Source: Gyrodactylus bullatarudis (lineage: Eukaryota > Platyhelminthes > Monogenea > Gyrodactylidea > Gyrodactylidae). From it: a stretch of 64,000 bases of DNA. Positions 26,079-37,874 of the stretch are shown here, piece after piece. The stretch is taken from NCBI GenBank assembly GCA_012064415.1, contig SSNU01000310.1:248001-312000 (forward strand), written 5' to 3'. The notes beneath the pieces are model-generated. The model was given only the letters and a program-made list of their open reading frames with translations. It had not been told where the DNA came from and did not search any database. Within the stretch, counting starts at the first letter, position 1; every line of letters begins with the position of its first letter. Position numbers and translations under genes: made by a program.

Positions 26079-26593
26079 CTAATCAAGCAGCTTGTAGATT
26101 TTTTTATATTTTACCAATTTTGGCCTACCAATAATGTCAGAATAGTATACGTTGAAAACATTTGAAGGACGTTCCCTATAAATAGGATTGTTGTTTGAGT
26201 CGATAGATATTGGCAAAAGTCCTGCGTTTTGAGCTCTTTCAATTTGCATTTCAATATAGAGTTGAGAGCGTTTACTCAATCCAGTAATTTTATTAGGAAG
26301 AATAGTGAAATCAGGACGAAGGAATTGGTGAAGGATTTTTACATTCTGAATTTAGGAGAAATTTTCTTACATTGTATTTAATTTTCAATTCAAGGGCTCT
26401 TATGGGGTCAGGATCGTTGGTTGGGTTATTGATTATTTTACCCTTACGAGAGGATTCTTGGATAGTTCCAGAAATTTCAGTTAAATTCCCAATTTTAGAC
26501 ACAGAAACTAAAGGTTTAATTCTCAAAAGACAAACTTATTTTCTGATATATGATATTATTAGTATGAAACGCACGTTTACACAAGACATTCAT
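26079..26593 (-). CDS. MRPS18A: Mitochondrial small-subunit ribosomal protein S18a
   Basis: Three exons (26593-26536, 26507-26371, 26345-26079) across introns of 28 and 25 nt give 153 aa. The start MNVLCKRAFHTNN resembles a mitochondrial targeting sequence. The S18 core reads NNVKILHQFLRPDFTILP, NKITGLSKRS, then ERAQNAGLLP, matching MRPS18A ([29 protein letters not shown]). Cysteines that normally precede the core in the human protein were not seen. The protein would bind the small mitochondrial ribosomal subunit. The gene is convergent with SIX (71 bp) and divergent from the Na,K-ATPase beta gene (125 bp). Confidence 0.85.
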
Positions 26594-26718
26594 AATTTAA
26601 TATAAAATTTGAATTATGTGCACAGTTAAACAAGTTTTTGCAAATAATTAGGACTTTGTTTAAGTTAATCAGTTGCATCGCCATCAGCTACTTATCATTT
26701 AATAGCGTTTGCTTAAAA
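26594..26718. promoter_or_regulatory. 125-bp divergent upstream region of MRPS18A and Na,K-ATPase beta
   Basis: The two start codons (26593 minus, 26719 plus) face away from each other across only 125 bp, so both transcripts must start within it or in overlapping 5' ends. No specific motif stands out. Confidence 0.5.
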
Positions 26719-27717
26719 ATGCCTGGATCAACTTCACTTTCTGATAATTTCTCATCTCTGTCCTATAATGTCAAGAGCAGCAAACTACCAAAGTGGTTTT
26801 ATGATCCCTCTACTGGAACAGTACTTGGAAAATCTGGTTGTGGCTGGTTGAAACTTTTATTCTTCTATCTCATTTTCTACGGATTATTAGTCCTCTTTTG
26901 GTCAGGAATGATGAGCGTATTCATATACTTTATTGTTCCTACTGAGAACCCATTAAGAACTGGTGAACACAGTCTTCTCAAGTTGAAACCAGGTCTTGGA
27001 GTTAGACCTCAAATAGACCACAATAATGTTTTTATCCGCTTTTCGCCTCGTGATCCTCAAACATACTTACCTCTTGTCCAGAGCATGGATTCATACCTTG
27101 ATCAATATCAAAATTTGATGAAAAAGGACGCAAATTTGTTTGCAAAATGTGAAGATGGCAAAAAATCTCCCCCAGATGTTGAAAAGATTTGCCGCTTTGA
27201 CATCAGCAAACTTGGAGAGTGCTCATTCGAAAACAAATATGGTTTTAAAGATTCTAAGCCCTGTGTCTTCATTAAAATGAACAAAATTTATGGATGGCTG
27301 CCAAATCCTATGGAGGGCTCTATGCATCCTATGATCAAGTGTGAGGGATCAGTGAGTTATCCGTTTAAAATTAAAAATTGATCAAAAGTTATTATTTTAA
27401 ACACTCAAGAACCCCTTGGACACTGAGCACATTGGAGACTTGAAATACTTCCCATCGAAGAGCTACAATGGAACTGAATTGTGAGTTTACTATTATTTTT
27501 TACAGTCTATCCTTATGCAACTAATTTACCTAGGGGTTACTATGACAACGCATTCTATCCATACATTGGACAGTCTGATTATGTTGCACCTTTTGTTGCA
27601 GTTCAATTCAATAGCTTAAAGAAGAATGTCATTGTTCATGTAACCTGCCGTCTTGTAAACATACCTGGACTTGACGAAAGCTCTGATATCAAATTCGAAG
27701 TCGCCCTTGATAATTAA
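26719..27717 (+). CDS. ATP1B: Na+/K+-ATPase beta subunit (nervana-like)
   Basis: Three exons (26719-27351, 27410-27480, 27534-27717) give 295 aa, the normal family length. Type II membrane glycoprotein needed for folding and delivery of the alpha pump subunit. A cytoplasmic N-terminus (KWFYDPSTGTVLGKSG) is followed by one membrane helix (LLFFYLIFYGLLVLFW) and an extracellular domain. All six disulfide cysteines of the family have counterparts: FAKCEDG/KICRF, LGECS/SKPCVF and MIKCEG/HVTCRL. FAPFVAVQF-type strand sequence (APFVAVQFNSL) is also conserved. The second intron is 53 nt (27481-27533); using the nearer AG at 27505 would break the frame. A longer open frame extends upstream, but the ATG at 26719 is the better start. 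Confidence 0.92.
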
Positions 27718-28973
27718 AATGATCAATGCATAGAGAAAAACAGAAAAATAGTGAATAGTGAAAAAGATTCTTTTAGAAATTCTTTTAATCATATTGTCTG
27801 TTTTAAGAATGAATAATTTTTTTTATTGTTGATGTTATATTATATTAAAGATAACCCAAGATAACACAAAATATTCCATAATTTTTGGTCTATTATTCTT
27901 CTTATGTCGAGAAACGATTTCTCCCTTGTTTAAATAAAATTTTAGAATCGGACAGCAGATTTATGAGACCAACATCCGAGAAATTTTATGAAGAAAGAAG
28001 AATTTCAAAGTTTAGTAACTATTTCTCTTTTCCAACAAGATATTCCTTCAGAAAGAAACAACATACATATTGTAAATCAATTTTAGATGAATAAAAAAGT
28101 TTTTAGAATTTACATTGTCCATAATTTTTTTATTAATTTTCATGTACACAAATTTATTGAATTATCTTTTAAATTTGGCAATGAGCGAAGGGTGTGTCAA
28201 TGAATAATTAGGTCGCTAAAAATCAAAGTTATCGTTTTTCTGTGTGGTAATATAGAAAAAAGTATTTTAAAATTTTAACAGTCCATTACGACGAAATTAT
28301 TCACTTTTACAATCAGATCATCCTTTTACAACAACAAACTCATCTTTCTGCTTATTGATTAAATTTAGTAGTAAAAGAAAATAGGAAAGAGATAATTTAT
28401 GCAGTTGCAGAAGTTGATGTTGGCAAATTTTGACGAGGTTGAAGATTGTGCGTTTTTCTTTATATAAAATTGATTAGCACTTATTCTTCCGTCAACCAAG
28501 TAAAGAATGTGAAAGGGAGTCAATAGGATAAATCCCAAGTAACAAGAATGAAATAATTTTTTGAATATTTTTATTTGAGATAATAATCGAGCATTTTAAT
28601 CTTCTTCTCTTCATAGCACTATTGATTGTGTCAAGATAAAATATACAAGAAAATGTAACTTAGTAAAACAAATGCAAGGAAATAATAATAATAATATAAC
28701 CGTGTCCAAGCAATAATAATACTAATTACAATAATTTCAAGGAATAGAGATAATTTTTTTCAGATTAATATAAAGCATTGCTTATATAGGATTAATATCG
28801 ACTAGTATTATTTGTGTGTTAAGGGAGGAGTGGTGTTTCAAAAATTGTAAAAATTTCATGTTGGTCCGTTGTACAAACAAAAAAGAACATTTTCTCTTAC
28901 CCCCTTTATAAAATGCTTCACATGGAATGTTGGCAATATTGAATTATTACACTAGTGTAATTTTTATTCTAAT
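27718..28973. other. Intergenic, between convergent Na,K-ATPase beta and Ena/VASP genes
   Basis: 1.26 kb, AT-rich, presumably holding two 3' UTRs. A 70-codon open stretch at 27885-28094 has no ATG at its start and no recognisable domain. A short AAT-rich simple repeat lies near 28683-28697. Confidence 0.5.
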
Positions 28974-30281
28974 CTACTGTCCGTTAGACCTTCGCATAGC
29001 ATCAATTAAATCATTGGTCATTTGATTTATGGCTTTTTGAAACTCATTCATAATATCCTCTTTGAAAGCCTGCAAGTCTGCTTTAGTAATAAATTTCTTA
29101 GAATCATCGAATAGACCATGGTCTTCTCCATTCGATTGTTTCAGTCCTCCAGTGGTTATCATCGAAGCTATAGAAGAATTTTTTCTCAATGTAGCAAAGT
29201 TGTTTGAACTAGGAGATTGTTGATTTGTTGTATGTTGATTGACATTAGATATTCTTTGGCCATTCATTCCATTACTGGTATCATCCTAAAGTTAAGGATT
29301 AAAATCTTAAAATAGAATGATTAAAATTTAAAGCTCACATCAGTCTCCTTGGCCTTTCGACGAGCAGCAAGAACACGCTGGAGATCAGACATCATATCTC
29401 CACCGGATGATTTGTTATTTGTCTTTTCTGGATTTGATTCTGGGTCATTATTGGGATTAGAATAATTAGAGGACGTTACACTAGATGATCGCATTTTTTG
29501 TTGTTTAAAGGCTTTTAATTGAGCTGCTAAAGGAGAATCATATGGTGGTTCATCTTCGGTTTGTGATATTGATTGTTCGGAAGTTTTCTCAGACGAAACC
29601 AATTTATTTATGGAGGTTGAGCTTCCTGGTGGGGGTGGAGGAGGGGGAACTGGAGGCGGAGCAGGTGGTTTAGGAATATTTGAATTTTTATTGTTTTCAT
29701 CTGATTGAGAAACTGCATTATTGTTTATATTTAGTGTGTTGAAATGCTCTTCACTGTTATAATTATTTTCATGGGTAACACTATAACTCTGATTTACCTA
29801 TAAATAGAGAAATCTTGAGCTTTAATTTAATAATAATTTCCAATTTTAAACTTACATTAGATTTTTCTTTTAAATTCTTGTATATCTCAACTAAATTTTC
29901 GATAGCTGATTGAATGGCAGAGGCAAAAATATCAGCCTCCTCAACTGATGTAAAATTAAGTCCATAAACTTGTTGTTTGACATCTCTCCACTGATGAAAT
30001 GTTGGTCTGGCTTGGTGATATTTAAGAGTACGAGGAACAGAACAATTTATTACAACACTTCTATCTTGTAATCGCCATCCGACAATTCTGTACGTATTAT
30101 TAGTCGGATTAAAGTATAAAGAAACTTTGGATAGACCTTGTCCAGAGCCACTAGCTACCCAGGCTCCAGTTGTATTATCGTACAAAAGTACGTTTGCCTT
30201 AGCATTGACAACTGCATGCTCAGAACTTAAGTTGGAATTTAGTAAAAATCAAGGCAATTTAAGGTTTAAGACTTACGTCAT
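28974..30281 (-). CDS. ena: Ena/VASP actin-polymerisation regulator
   Basis: Four exons (30281-30277, 30225-29856, 29797-29339, 29285-28974) give 381 aa. The first exon holds only ATGAC. The EVH1 domain (residues ~1-115) keeps the FPPPP-binding aromatics: Tyr in LLYDN, Trp in GAWVASG and Phe in TFHQWRD. A proline-rich run (PPVPPPPPPG) follows for profilin/SH3 binding. Next comes a G-actin-binding motif (DLQRVLAARRKA) and a C-terminal tetramerising coiled coil (ADLQAFKEDIMNEFQKAI). Ena/VASP proteins protect and elongate actin filament ends at lamellipodia, filopodia and junctions. In flies Ena is a genetic partner and substrate of Abl, which is also in this window. The gene is divergent from ZMYND12, 173 bp away. 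Confidence 0.95.
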
Positions 30282-30454
30282 AGCTTGTTTGTTATTTTCA
30301 TTTATAGTTTTAAATAATTATGGCCATTAAAACGACAAATATCTTTCCATTAGTGACAAAATGTTTAAATTTTGTCGGTTTATTTATTTAAATTATTACA
30401 GTTTTTAATAAAAACCTTTTAAAAGATTTATTTCTATTATAGTCATTCATATAA

Positions 30455-31766
30455 ATGAATTCTAGTCTCAAACCATTATATCCACTATACTCTAATAAAA
30501 ACGATTCAAAAAAGTGTCTTATATGTGGCGCAAAAGCATATTTTTCCTGCTCTATGTGTAAATATACGAACTATTGGTGATTCATACTTTTTTAATATGT
30601 AGTTGCACTGAACATGGTAACCTGGATAATGAAGCTATTCACAAATTTATCTGTAAAATGATCACAAGTTTTCAAGAATATGATAATTTTGGCACATCAA
30701 AAGACGAAAGGAATGCCAATTTAAATAAAGTTAATTCTATTAAACAAGAAATTATTGGAATTGGGTTAAAACAGTCTATGATTTGTATTTACAAAGGGAA
30801 ATTTGAAGAAGCGTCTTCCGCTTCAATTCAGGCATTGAGCTACTCAATCGATGTAAACTCTTCATATTCAGAAAAATTAATTGAACCTTTATCGATTTTG
30901 GCTCTGTCATTGATTGAATGGAAAAAAATAGAGGATTCAAAAAATTATCTCAATCAAGCTCAATGGATTTCCTATAACAATAAAAAAAACATGAGAAACT
31001 CTGATTTAAGCATTGTCAACAGGGTTTATGGCAAGTATTTTTCAGCTAAACACCTTTTTGAAAAGGCCTTAGAATGTGCAAGTCTAGATGTGTGTCAAAG
31101 TTGATATAATTTCTTAAGGTTTATCATACAACTCTCGATTATGGCTCCGGTTCAATGGAAATGGCAACAAGTCTTTTCTATCTCGGAAATATTTTTGAGA
31201 GAATTTTTGAATATTTATCCGAATCTGAAATGAATAGAAGCTTGTGGAGTAAGTTTCAAAAATTTACTTTATTCTAGCAAACAAATGGAATAAAGCCGAA
31301 ATTTTGCTGAAAGCCGATTACTTATACGATCAGGTAATTTTTATTTGGTGTGAAAAAATGTCGTTTTACCTCAAAGAACGTCTAAACAAACCTGACTCAT
31401 TCAATAATTCTGAACCAATAAGATATTTTTCTGAAGTTGAACTTGTCAAGACTGAAAAAATTCTGAACGATATAAAGATTTATTATAGAAAACGAATGGT
31501 TGTGGATAAAATAGAAGAATTAGCCACATCTATTGGGCGTCCCAATGCACAAACCATGAGTGATTTGAGCATTACAATGTATGAGGTCTTGAGGGAAAAT
31601 TATGTGAAAGTAATTACAGATTACTATGGTCTAACATTTTTAGGCTCGTGGAAATCTAAATGATGCCGTAGCAAAATTAACCGAAACATCTGAGGGCTTC
31701 CTAAAAAATTACATAAACCTAATATTAAACTATATTAAACTTTATGAGAATCCGAAATCTTGTTAA
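30455..31766 (+). CDS. ZMYND12: ZMYND12-like MYND/TPR ciliary protein
   Basis: Five exons (30455-30576, 30603-31089, 31119-31248, 31278-31603, 31644-31766) with introns of 26, 29, 29 and 40 nt give 395 aa (human about 365). The N-terminus has a MYND zinc finger: CLICG, CSMC, YCCTEH and IHKFICKM supply the ligands in the same spacing as the human protein. TPR-like helices follow, e.g. YKGKFEEASSASIQALSY and YLNQAQWISY (human YLFEGKHEDAVPAALQSL and YLFQAQWTVL). The last exon, joined across the 40-nt intron, completes a TPR (ARGNLNDAVAKLTE). ZMYND12 works in the sperm axoneme with TTC29 in mammals, so a role in motile cilia is inferred. Confidence 0.85.
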
Positions 31767-32116
31767 ATTTTCATGTGTTCTACTCAAAAGTAGTTTTAAA
31801 TAAAAATATAGCTCATATTAGAAAATACTCCTTTATAGATATTCTTCATTTGACATATATCTTTAAAAAATATATTACAATCCAGTGTATTTAAATTAAA
31901 AAAAGCGTTTTAAATGAATAAGCAATATTTAAAAGAAATACAATTTCAAAAACTCTCAATGATAATAAGTTCATCATGTAACATGATTCATGTTACAAAT
32001 TTTGATTCACTTCAATATATGCGATTTCAGACATCTTCTAATCTATCCTCCTCCAAATTTTTAGTCTGCATGTAGCTGTTAAAATAAAGAAATTTATTTC
32101 CATATCAGGGGATTTT
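31767..32116. other. Intergenic between convergent ZMYND12-like and CEP135-like genes
   Basis: 350 bp of AT-rich sequence that must contain both 3' ends. Includes a short palindrome (CATGTAACATG) near 31975. No other feature seen. Confidence 0.5.
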
Positions 32117-35100
32117 TCAAAAAATTTCGTACTTGCTTAGATACCCGGAGGGTTTATATCCCGATGGAAGACTGTTCATTCTAGCCTCTGAAATGAGACG
32201 CTCTTTTTCACACTTTTCCTGTGCTAAATTTTTCGAAAGGCGATTTGTCTCTCGTTCTGCTTCCATGAAGATCATTCGCATCTTGCTCAACTCTTTGCTT
32301 AGATTAGTGTTTTTCAACTTGAAATCCTCTAATCGATCTTTCATGACCAAAATTTCTTTATTTGCATCCTGTTAGAGGAAAGAATTATTGATGACTAACA
32401 TGATCTTACAAATTTAAGCGTATTTTTATACGTAATGAGATACTCCAGTAGAGAATTTTCAGCAGATCCCGAGTATACCGACCATAAAAATACATCTGCA
32501 TTTTTCTCGAGGTATCCAAAATAAATAAAAAACAGACTAGCACCCCTTTAAAAATCTAAGTGTTAATAAGTTATTGACAAAAATTGAAAAACATGAAAAG
32601 ATTTTCAAAAACTAAAATATCAAATTTATTTTTACACATTTGCTAAAACTCATACCTAATGATGATAAATTTTTGTCTAATTATTTCCAAAGATATTGTA
32701 AATAAATAAACCTTCTACATCAAAAAATTTTGCTCATCTTAGTAAAGATTGAATTCTCAAAAAAGGAAACTTACAAACTCGATTTATTCCTGAATATCAT
32801 TAGCTAAGAAAATAAATTTTGAACATGAGAACATGCCCCATGCATCTATCTTCCTTATATGGGTGGAACTTTTACGGTAGAAGTCGTAAAAATTGAGAAT
32901 TCGTAGTTCAAATAATTTATGAAATAATATAAGAATTATATGTTCTAATAACCCGAAAAAGGTGCAGATTTTTTATCAATATTTGGAATCTACCGAAAAT
33001 CTCTATTAGCAATTAACAGGAGAATATCGTTGGAAGACGGTGTAAATTTTAAATATTTTGACTTACCTTTAAAAGTTTCTCACAATTGCCAAGTTTTTCT
33101 CTATCGTTTTCGACGGATTTTAAAAGAGAACGATTCTGTGTCTTCTCATGATAAACAGCTTCCTTCTGTTCTTGTAGATTTAATTCTAGCTCATCAATAT
33201 GAGATTTGAGTTGATCAATCTCGATTTGCTTGTTTATTATGTCACTCTCAAGAAAACTCTTTGTGGAATTTGTCTTTTTTATCGAATCTCTGAGCTTGTT
33301 TACTTCACTGATCATATGCTCAATTTCTATCTGATACTCCCTGGTTTTTTCTTGGGCATCATTAGAGATTTTATTCAAGCTTGATATTTGCATTTCCGCT
33401 GAAGTTAACGAGGATTTTATCTGAATCAAATCTCTTTCTAATAATTCATTTTTATCTCTCTCTCTGAGAAAATCTCCCTTCATTTGTTCACATTCTGATT
33501 TGAAAAAGTTACATTCCTTGTCACAGTTCTCCCAGCGAAAACGCCAATTTTTCAGTTCTTCAAATGCATCCTGAAGTTGTTGCGACAAAATGCATCTTTC
33601 ATTATTCATTTCCTCAAGGGCCTTTTGTAATTTTGGCATCGAGAGAACATGTTCGTTAATATTTTTTTCCAGTTCCGCTCTTATTTTGACATTTTCATTT
33701 ATTTCGGAGGCAAGCTTGGAATTTTCTTGCATTAATAGATGATTTTCTTCTCGAAATCTAGTTAATTCCCTCTCAGTAGAATCCATACACATTCTTGATT
33801 CATTTATGAATTTTTTAAGCTCGCTTAGCTCTGATTGGCAGGTATTTAATTCACAAGTCTTCTCTGATAGTTGAGATTGATAAATTTCAGAATTTCTTTC
33901 CAACAAGGCTATTTGAGACTTTGCTTCGACAATATAATTATTCAATTGTTTCAAGTTTACATCAGATACAGTCAATTTATCTTGAGCAGATCTATAAAGG
34001 GTTTCAAAATTCTTTTTTTCTCCTTCCATCTTTTGATACGATGACTTCATCTCCTTCATTTTACTGGCATCTCTTTCTTGCTGTGTAGTCAGCTTCTTAC
34101 AGGCACTCTCTAGTTGATTCAGATTCTTTTCATGTGTCTTAAGTTGATCTTGAATGTTGATATAATCTCTTTCAAGATTTTCAAATTTATTACGAGTAGT
34201 ATCTCTTTGGTTAATGATTTCCTGTTTGGATTCTTTTTCAAAGTTAATTTCTTCATTTCGTTTCTTCAGGTCAAATTCTAGCTGACTGACAAGGTCCTCC
34301 AAATTTCTCTCTCTTGTAGAACGATTCTTTATTTCTTCTTCCTGAAAGACTTTGGTATCAAGTAATTTCTGATTAACTCTTTTCAATTCATCAATGTAAC
34401 TCTCAAGACTTTTCTTGTCCTTATTGGCTAATTCAAGGGTACGCTAAGAAAAATAATAAATTATAATTATTAACCCTCAATAATTTTTCCAAAATGGAGA
34501 GAAAAGATTTGCATTTGAAATAAGCAGACAAACCCATAACTTTTGATTATCGTTTCTAAGTTTATTCTCTGAAATTAACAACTTATTAAGGGTTTTCTCT
34601 TCTTTTCTGAGTTTCTCATTTGCGATTTCAAGTTTTTCGTGTTCTCTAAGAGCCTTCTTTTCTGAATCCATTATTTTTCCTTCATACTCTTCAAGTTTCT
34701 TTTCGTTCTCTTCGAAGAACTTTGTCAACTCTTCTCCACGAGATTTTAACACCTTAGAAAATATAAGGATGATACATTATCATATTTCTCAAAAATGTTA
34801 CAGATTTTATTGTATATATGACCAACTTGATGCTCCTTCAAGATTCTCTCATAATTTTCAATTAACTCCTTGTATTTTATGTTGAGATCCTTGTACTCGC
34901 CTTTAAGGATTTCATTATCAACATATAATTGTTCATGATTAGTGCTTAGAGCGGAATACTTCTTCTCGATATGTCGCAAATTTCCCAAAGTTCTATTCAA
35001 TTCACTCTTATGTTGAGAATATTCTTTCTAACAAGTAAAGAATATTATTAATTGAAATGTATAATCTTCAATCAATGTTACCTCCAATTTTGTCTTTTCT

Positions 35101-36843
35101 TCCATTGTCATCTCAAATTGTGTCTTTAAATCAAGATACATTTGCTTGTTTGATACAAAATCTCGATAGAGTTCATCAAATTTAACTTGATATTCTAACC
35201 TCGATTCGCTAGCCTGCTGGATCTCAGAGCGAAGTCGGTCCTGTAAGACTTTCTCATCCATAAGAGACCTCTCCAATTTTGTAATTTTAACATGGTAATC
35301 ATTCAAATCTTTTAAGTATGCCTGAAGAAATTAAAATCTTTCAAATTTTTATCAACACTTAGCGAATAAAACAATCTCACTTGAATTCTAGCTTGTTTCT
35401 TCTCACATTCATCTTGTAGACGAGACTTTTCTGAGTTCAAAGATTCTATTTGTCTCTGATAGAACCAAACTGAGCTGGTTCCTGCCTCAATCTATGGATT
35501 TGATCATGTATTTTGGTAAATAATTAAAATTAAATCAAATGATCATTTCAAATGCAAACCTTTTCAAACTCTCAATTGATCTATTGGACACAGTGTATTT
35601 TTAAAAATGTATTCTCATTAAAACTTCAACTCTTCCCTATGAAAATTACCTTGTATTTTGCAATGACATTATCCCTTTCAGCTGATACTCTCGAAAGGTT
35701 AAAAAGGGCTTTTTCTTTCTCCGATTCTATTTCTCTCAGTGTCGCATTTAATTTAGAAGTGGTCTCGAAAATATTAGCTCCCGAACAACAATCTTTTGTT
35801 TTTATTGTATGGCATTTGTTATGCTTGCTATGATGGAGTTCTGATTTCAGTCTATGTATTTCCTCTTTAGACTTGAGAAAGAGATTGCATAAAAATTTCT
35901 CCAAAAGCTAATATTTTTCTATCACTCACTTTATTGTATAGCTCGTTCAGGTGATCTTTTTCTCTGTTTATCTTTTGCACATTAGTCTGAATCTAAGTTA
36001 AGCAGACGCATTAATTAGTTGTGGATAAATTAGAAGAGAAACATTATCTCACCTCATGTGCTTTATCTTCGAGGTAACCAAGTTTCTGAACAAGAACTAC
36101 CTTTTCCTGACGTAATGTTAACAAGTCATTAATGTCATCTGAAGATCTCTAAAAAATTTAATCAGAGTGAAACTAACGGAAAGATTTGTCTTGCATTGTC
36201 GATTAGATTTAGTATTTATTTCTTCTTGGGAGAATCTCATACTAGACTTGATTTTGGAGTCTCCGTAAGCGTCTCCCTATCGATAAAATCAATGAGGATA
36301 TTTTATATATTTATTTCTTCGATGATTGGCTTACTATCCGATTTTGGACTATTCCACTAGAATTACTCCTTGTGACCTTTTTTCTGTGATCTCTTTTACA
36401 GAGAGTTTCATTCGATTTTGGACCTGGATTCTGATTTAGAGTTGGACTCTTGGGAATATCCATGGCTTTTTGTGAATTTTTAGCACAGTTGTGATTGATC
36501 TGATTATCATGATTATTCTGATTTCGGTTTATCTTAAACCTTTGACCCTCCATGATATTTTCTTTTCTCATCTCTCGAGTGTTCTCTTTAAACTTTTGAA
36601 TTTCATTGACCAAGATTTGTTCTTTAACAATTTGAGTAAAAAATTTCATTCATTTGATTTGAATTGAATAAAATCACTTTTCTTACCTTGATCTCGAAGA
36701 CGATCCAATTTTTCATTTAATTTACCTCTGTCAATATTATTAACATGTCTATTTTTGACTTCGCATGAATGAGAATCATTTTCTTTCCTATAAAATCGCT
36801 CTTGTGGATAACTCTCATCGATGCTTACTGACTTTACATCCAT
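32117..36843 (-). CDS. CEP135: CEP135-like centriolar coiled-coil protein
   Basis: Multi-exon gene encoding an almost continuous coiled coil of over 1100 residues. Diagnostic blocks align in order with CEP135: IQTNVQKINREKDHLNELY (human IQSNVKLLTAERDKLSVLY), IESEKEKALFNLSRVSAERD (MEKEKELALSDLRRIMAEKE), LKNWRFRWENCDKE, and a C-terminal LAQEKCEKERLISEARMNSL (ISTERYERERAIQEMRRHGL). CEP135 is a conserved cartwheel-to-microtubule linker in centriole assembly. The conserved N-terminal microtubule-binding segment of human CEP135 was not recognised; the first exons are Lys/Asn-rich. Most introns are about 30-70 nt; one (33066-32369) is about 700 nt. Start used: ATG at 36843, with an in-frame stop upstream unless a further 5' exon exists. 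TSGA10, a paralogue, is the main alternative. Confidence 0.82.
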
Positions 36844-37565
36844 TGAATCCTTAAATAAGCACTACACATTAGATGAATTAGTTTTTTTAAATGAAATTTT
36901 TCTATAATCATTCAAATCTAAATTCAACTTTTATTAGATACACGAGAATCAATGCAAACTTTCCATCTAGGTATCATTGGGCGTAACCTCAATTAAAATT
37001 TAATAATAAATCTACCTCCTTATTTTATGCTTTAAAAAAAATTACCTAATAATGTACCTATGAATCTGCTAAGGTGGCAAAACTAAAGATTGAGTTAAAT
37101 TGTATATTTTATAGTTGGTAAAATTTAAATAAAATAATATTGCAAATACTCACAAATCTCTCATTGCCCTTAATGTCCAACATGAATTGATCATGAATTA
37201 ACGAGAGGAGACTTTACTAAACAAATTCCCTTCTTTCTATTGGAGAAACATAATACAAATTCATGAATATATATCTCTCATTATGGATAATATGAGCCAA
37301 TCTGGTTTAACTGACTCATTTGTTTATAGGGCTGTTAACATGACAACGGAAGGATGTCAACAAAAGATAAGAATAACGTATACTCTCTGATTAGTGATTC
37401 AGCTTGTTGTTTCACTATATTTATTCACATTTATGAAATTGAAAGGATTTTTTATAGGTTCTCAGATCTATTTGTATTGAGTTTTATTACATTATTTTTT
37501 TATAAAGCAATAGACTCGTATGCTATAGATTGAGAAAATTTATTTTTAAATAAACGATATATTCT
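36844..37565. other. Upstream of CEP135-like gene; possible extra first exon
   Basis: Mostly featureless. On the minus strand, 37183-37154 could be an additional first coding exon: ATG plus nine codons ending at a GTGAGT donor. It joins in phase to the acceptor before 36852 and would add MLDIKGNERFDS ahead of the annotated start. This is unproven. Confidence 0.3.
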
Positions 37566-37874
37566 TCAAGTTTTGGTTCCAACTATAAGTACATTGCTGA
37601 GGCAATTATCAATATCATCTTCGTGACCTGGAGGGGGAGAATAGTTGATCTTGGATTTATCAGGGTTAAAATTGTTTTTTATTTCGATTTCAATCAGGGA
37701 CTTTCTCTTAGAGCATTCTGAAGAGGTCTCTCTTGCCTCAATTTTGGAAGAAATACTTTCCCCAAATCTCAGCGTTTTTGCCTTTTCAATCCTCTTCATG
37801 TGCTTATTGAACCGGGAGTAGTTATCCTTAAACTTTTGCTCCAATTCAGGACCTATCTTTCTTTCAACAATCAT
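37566..37874 (-). CDS. Small orphan protein, unknown function
   Basis: An intact 102-codon frame from ATG (37874) to stop, single exon, encoding a charged protein starting MIVERKIGPELEQKFKDNY. The first third is predicted helical and rich in Lys/Arg/Glu; the C-terminus contains SPPPGHEDD. No domain, signal peptide or membrane segment is recognised. It is co-oriented with CEP135 and CLIC. Length and composition are more gene-like than chance frames nearby, but it could be an exon of a larger gene or spurious. Confidence 0.45.
   Translation of the reverse strand: MIVERKIGPELEQKFKDNYSRFNKHMKRIEKAKTLRFGESISSKIEARETSSECSKRKSLIEIEIKNNFNPDKSKINYSPPPGHEDDIDNCLSNVLIVGTKT

Noticed and set aside
27481..27505. 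25-nt intron in Na,K-ATPase beta ending at the AG at 27505
   Set aside because: It leaves the reading frame one base off; the AG at 27533 (53 nt) restores frame and homology.
31304..31663. ZMYND12 ending at the stop at 31661-31663
   Set aside because: A 40-nt intron (31604-31643) joins in phase to a better TPR-like C-terminus ending at 31766.
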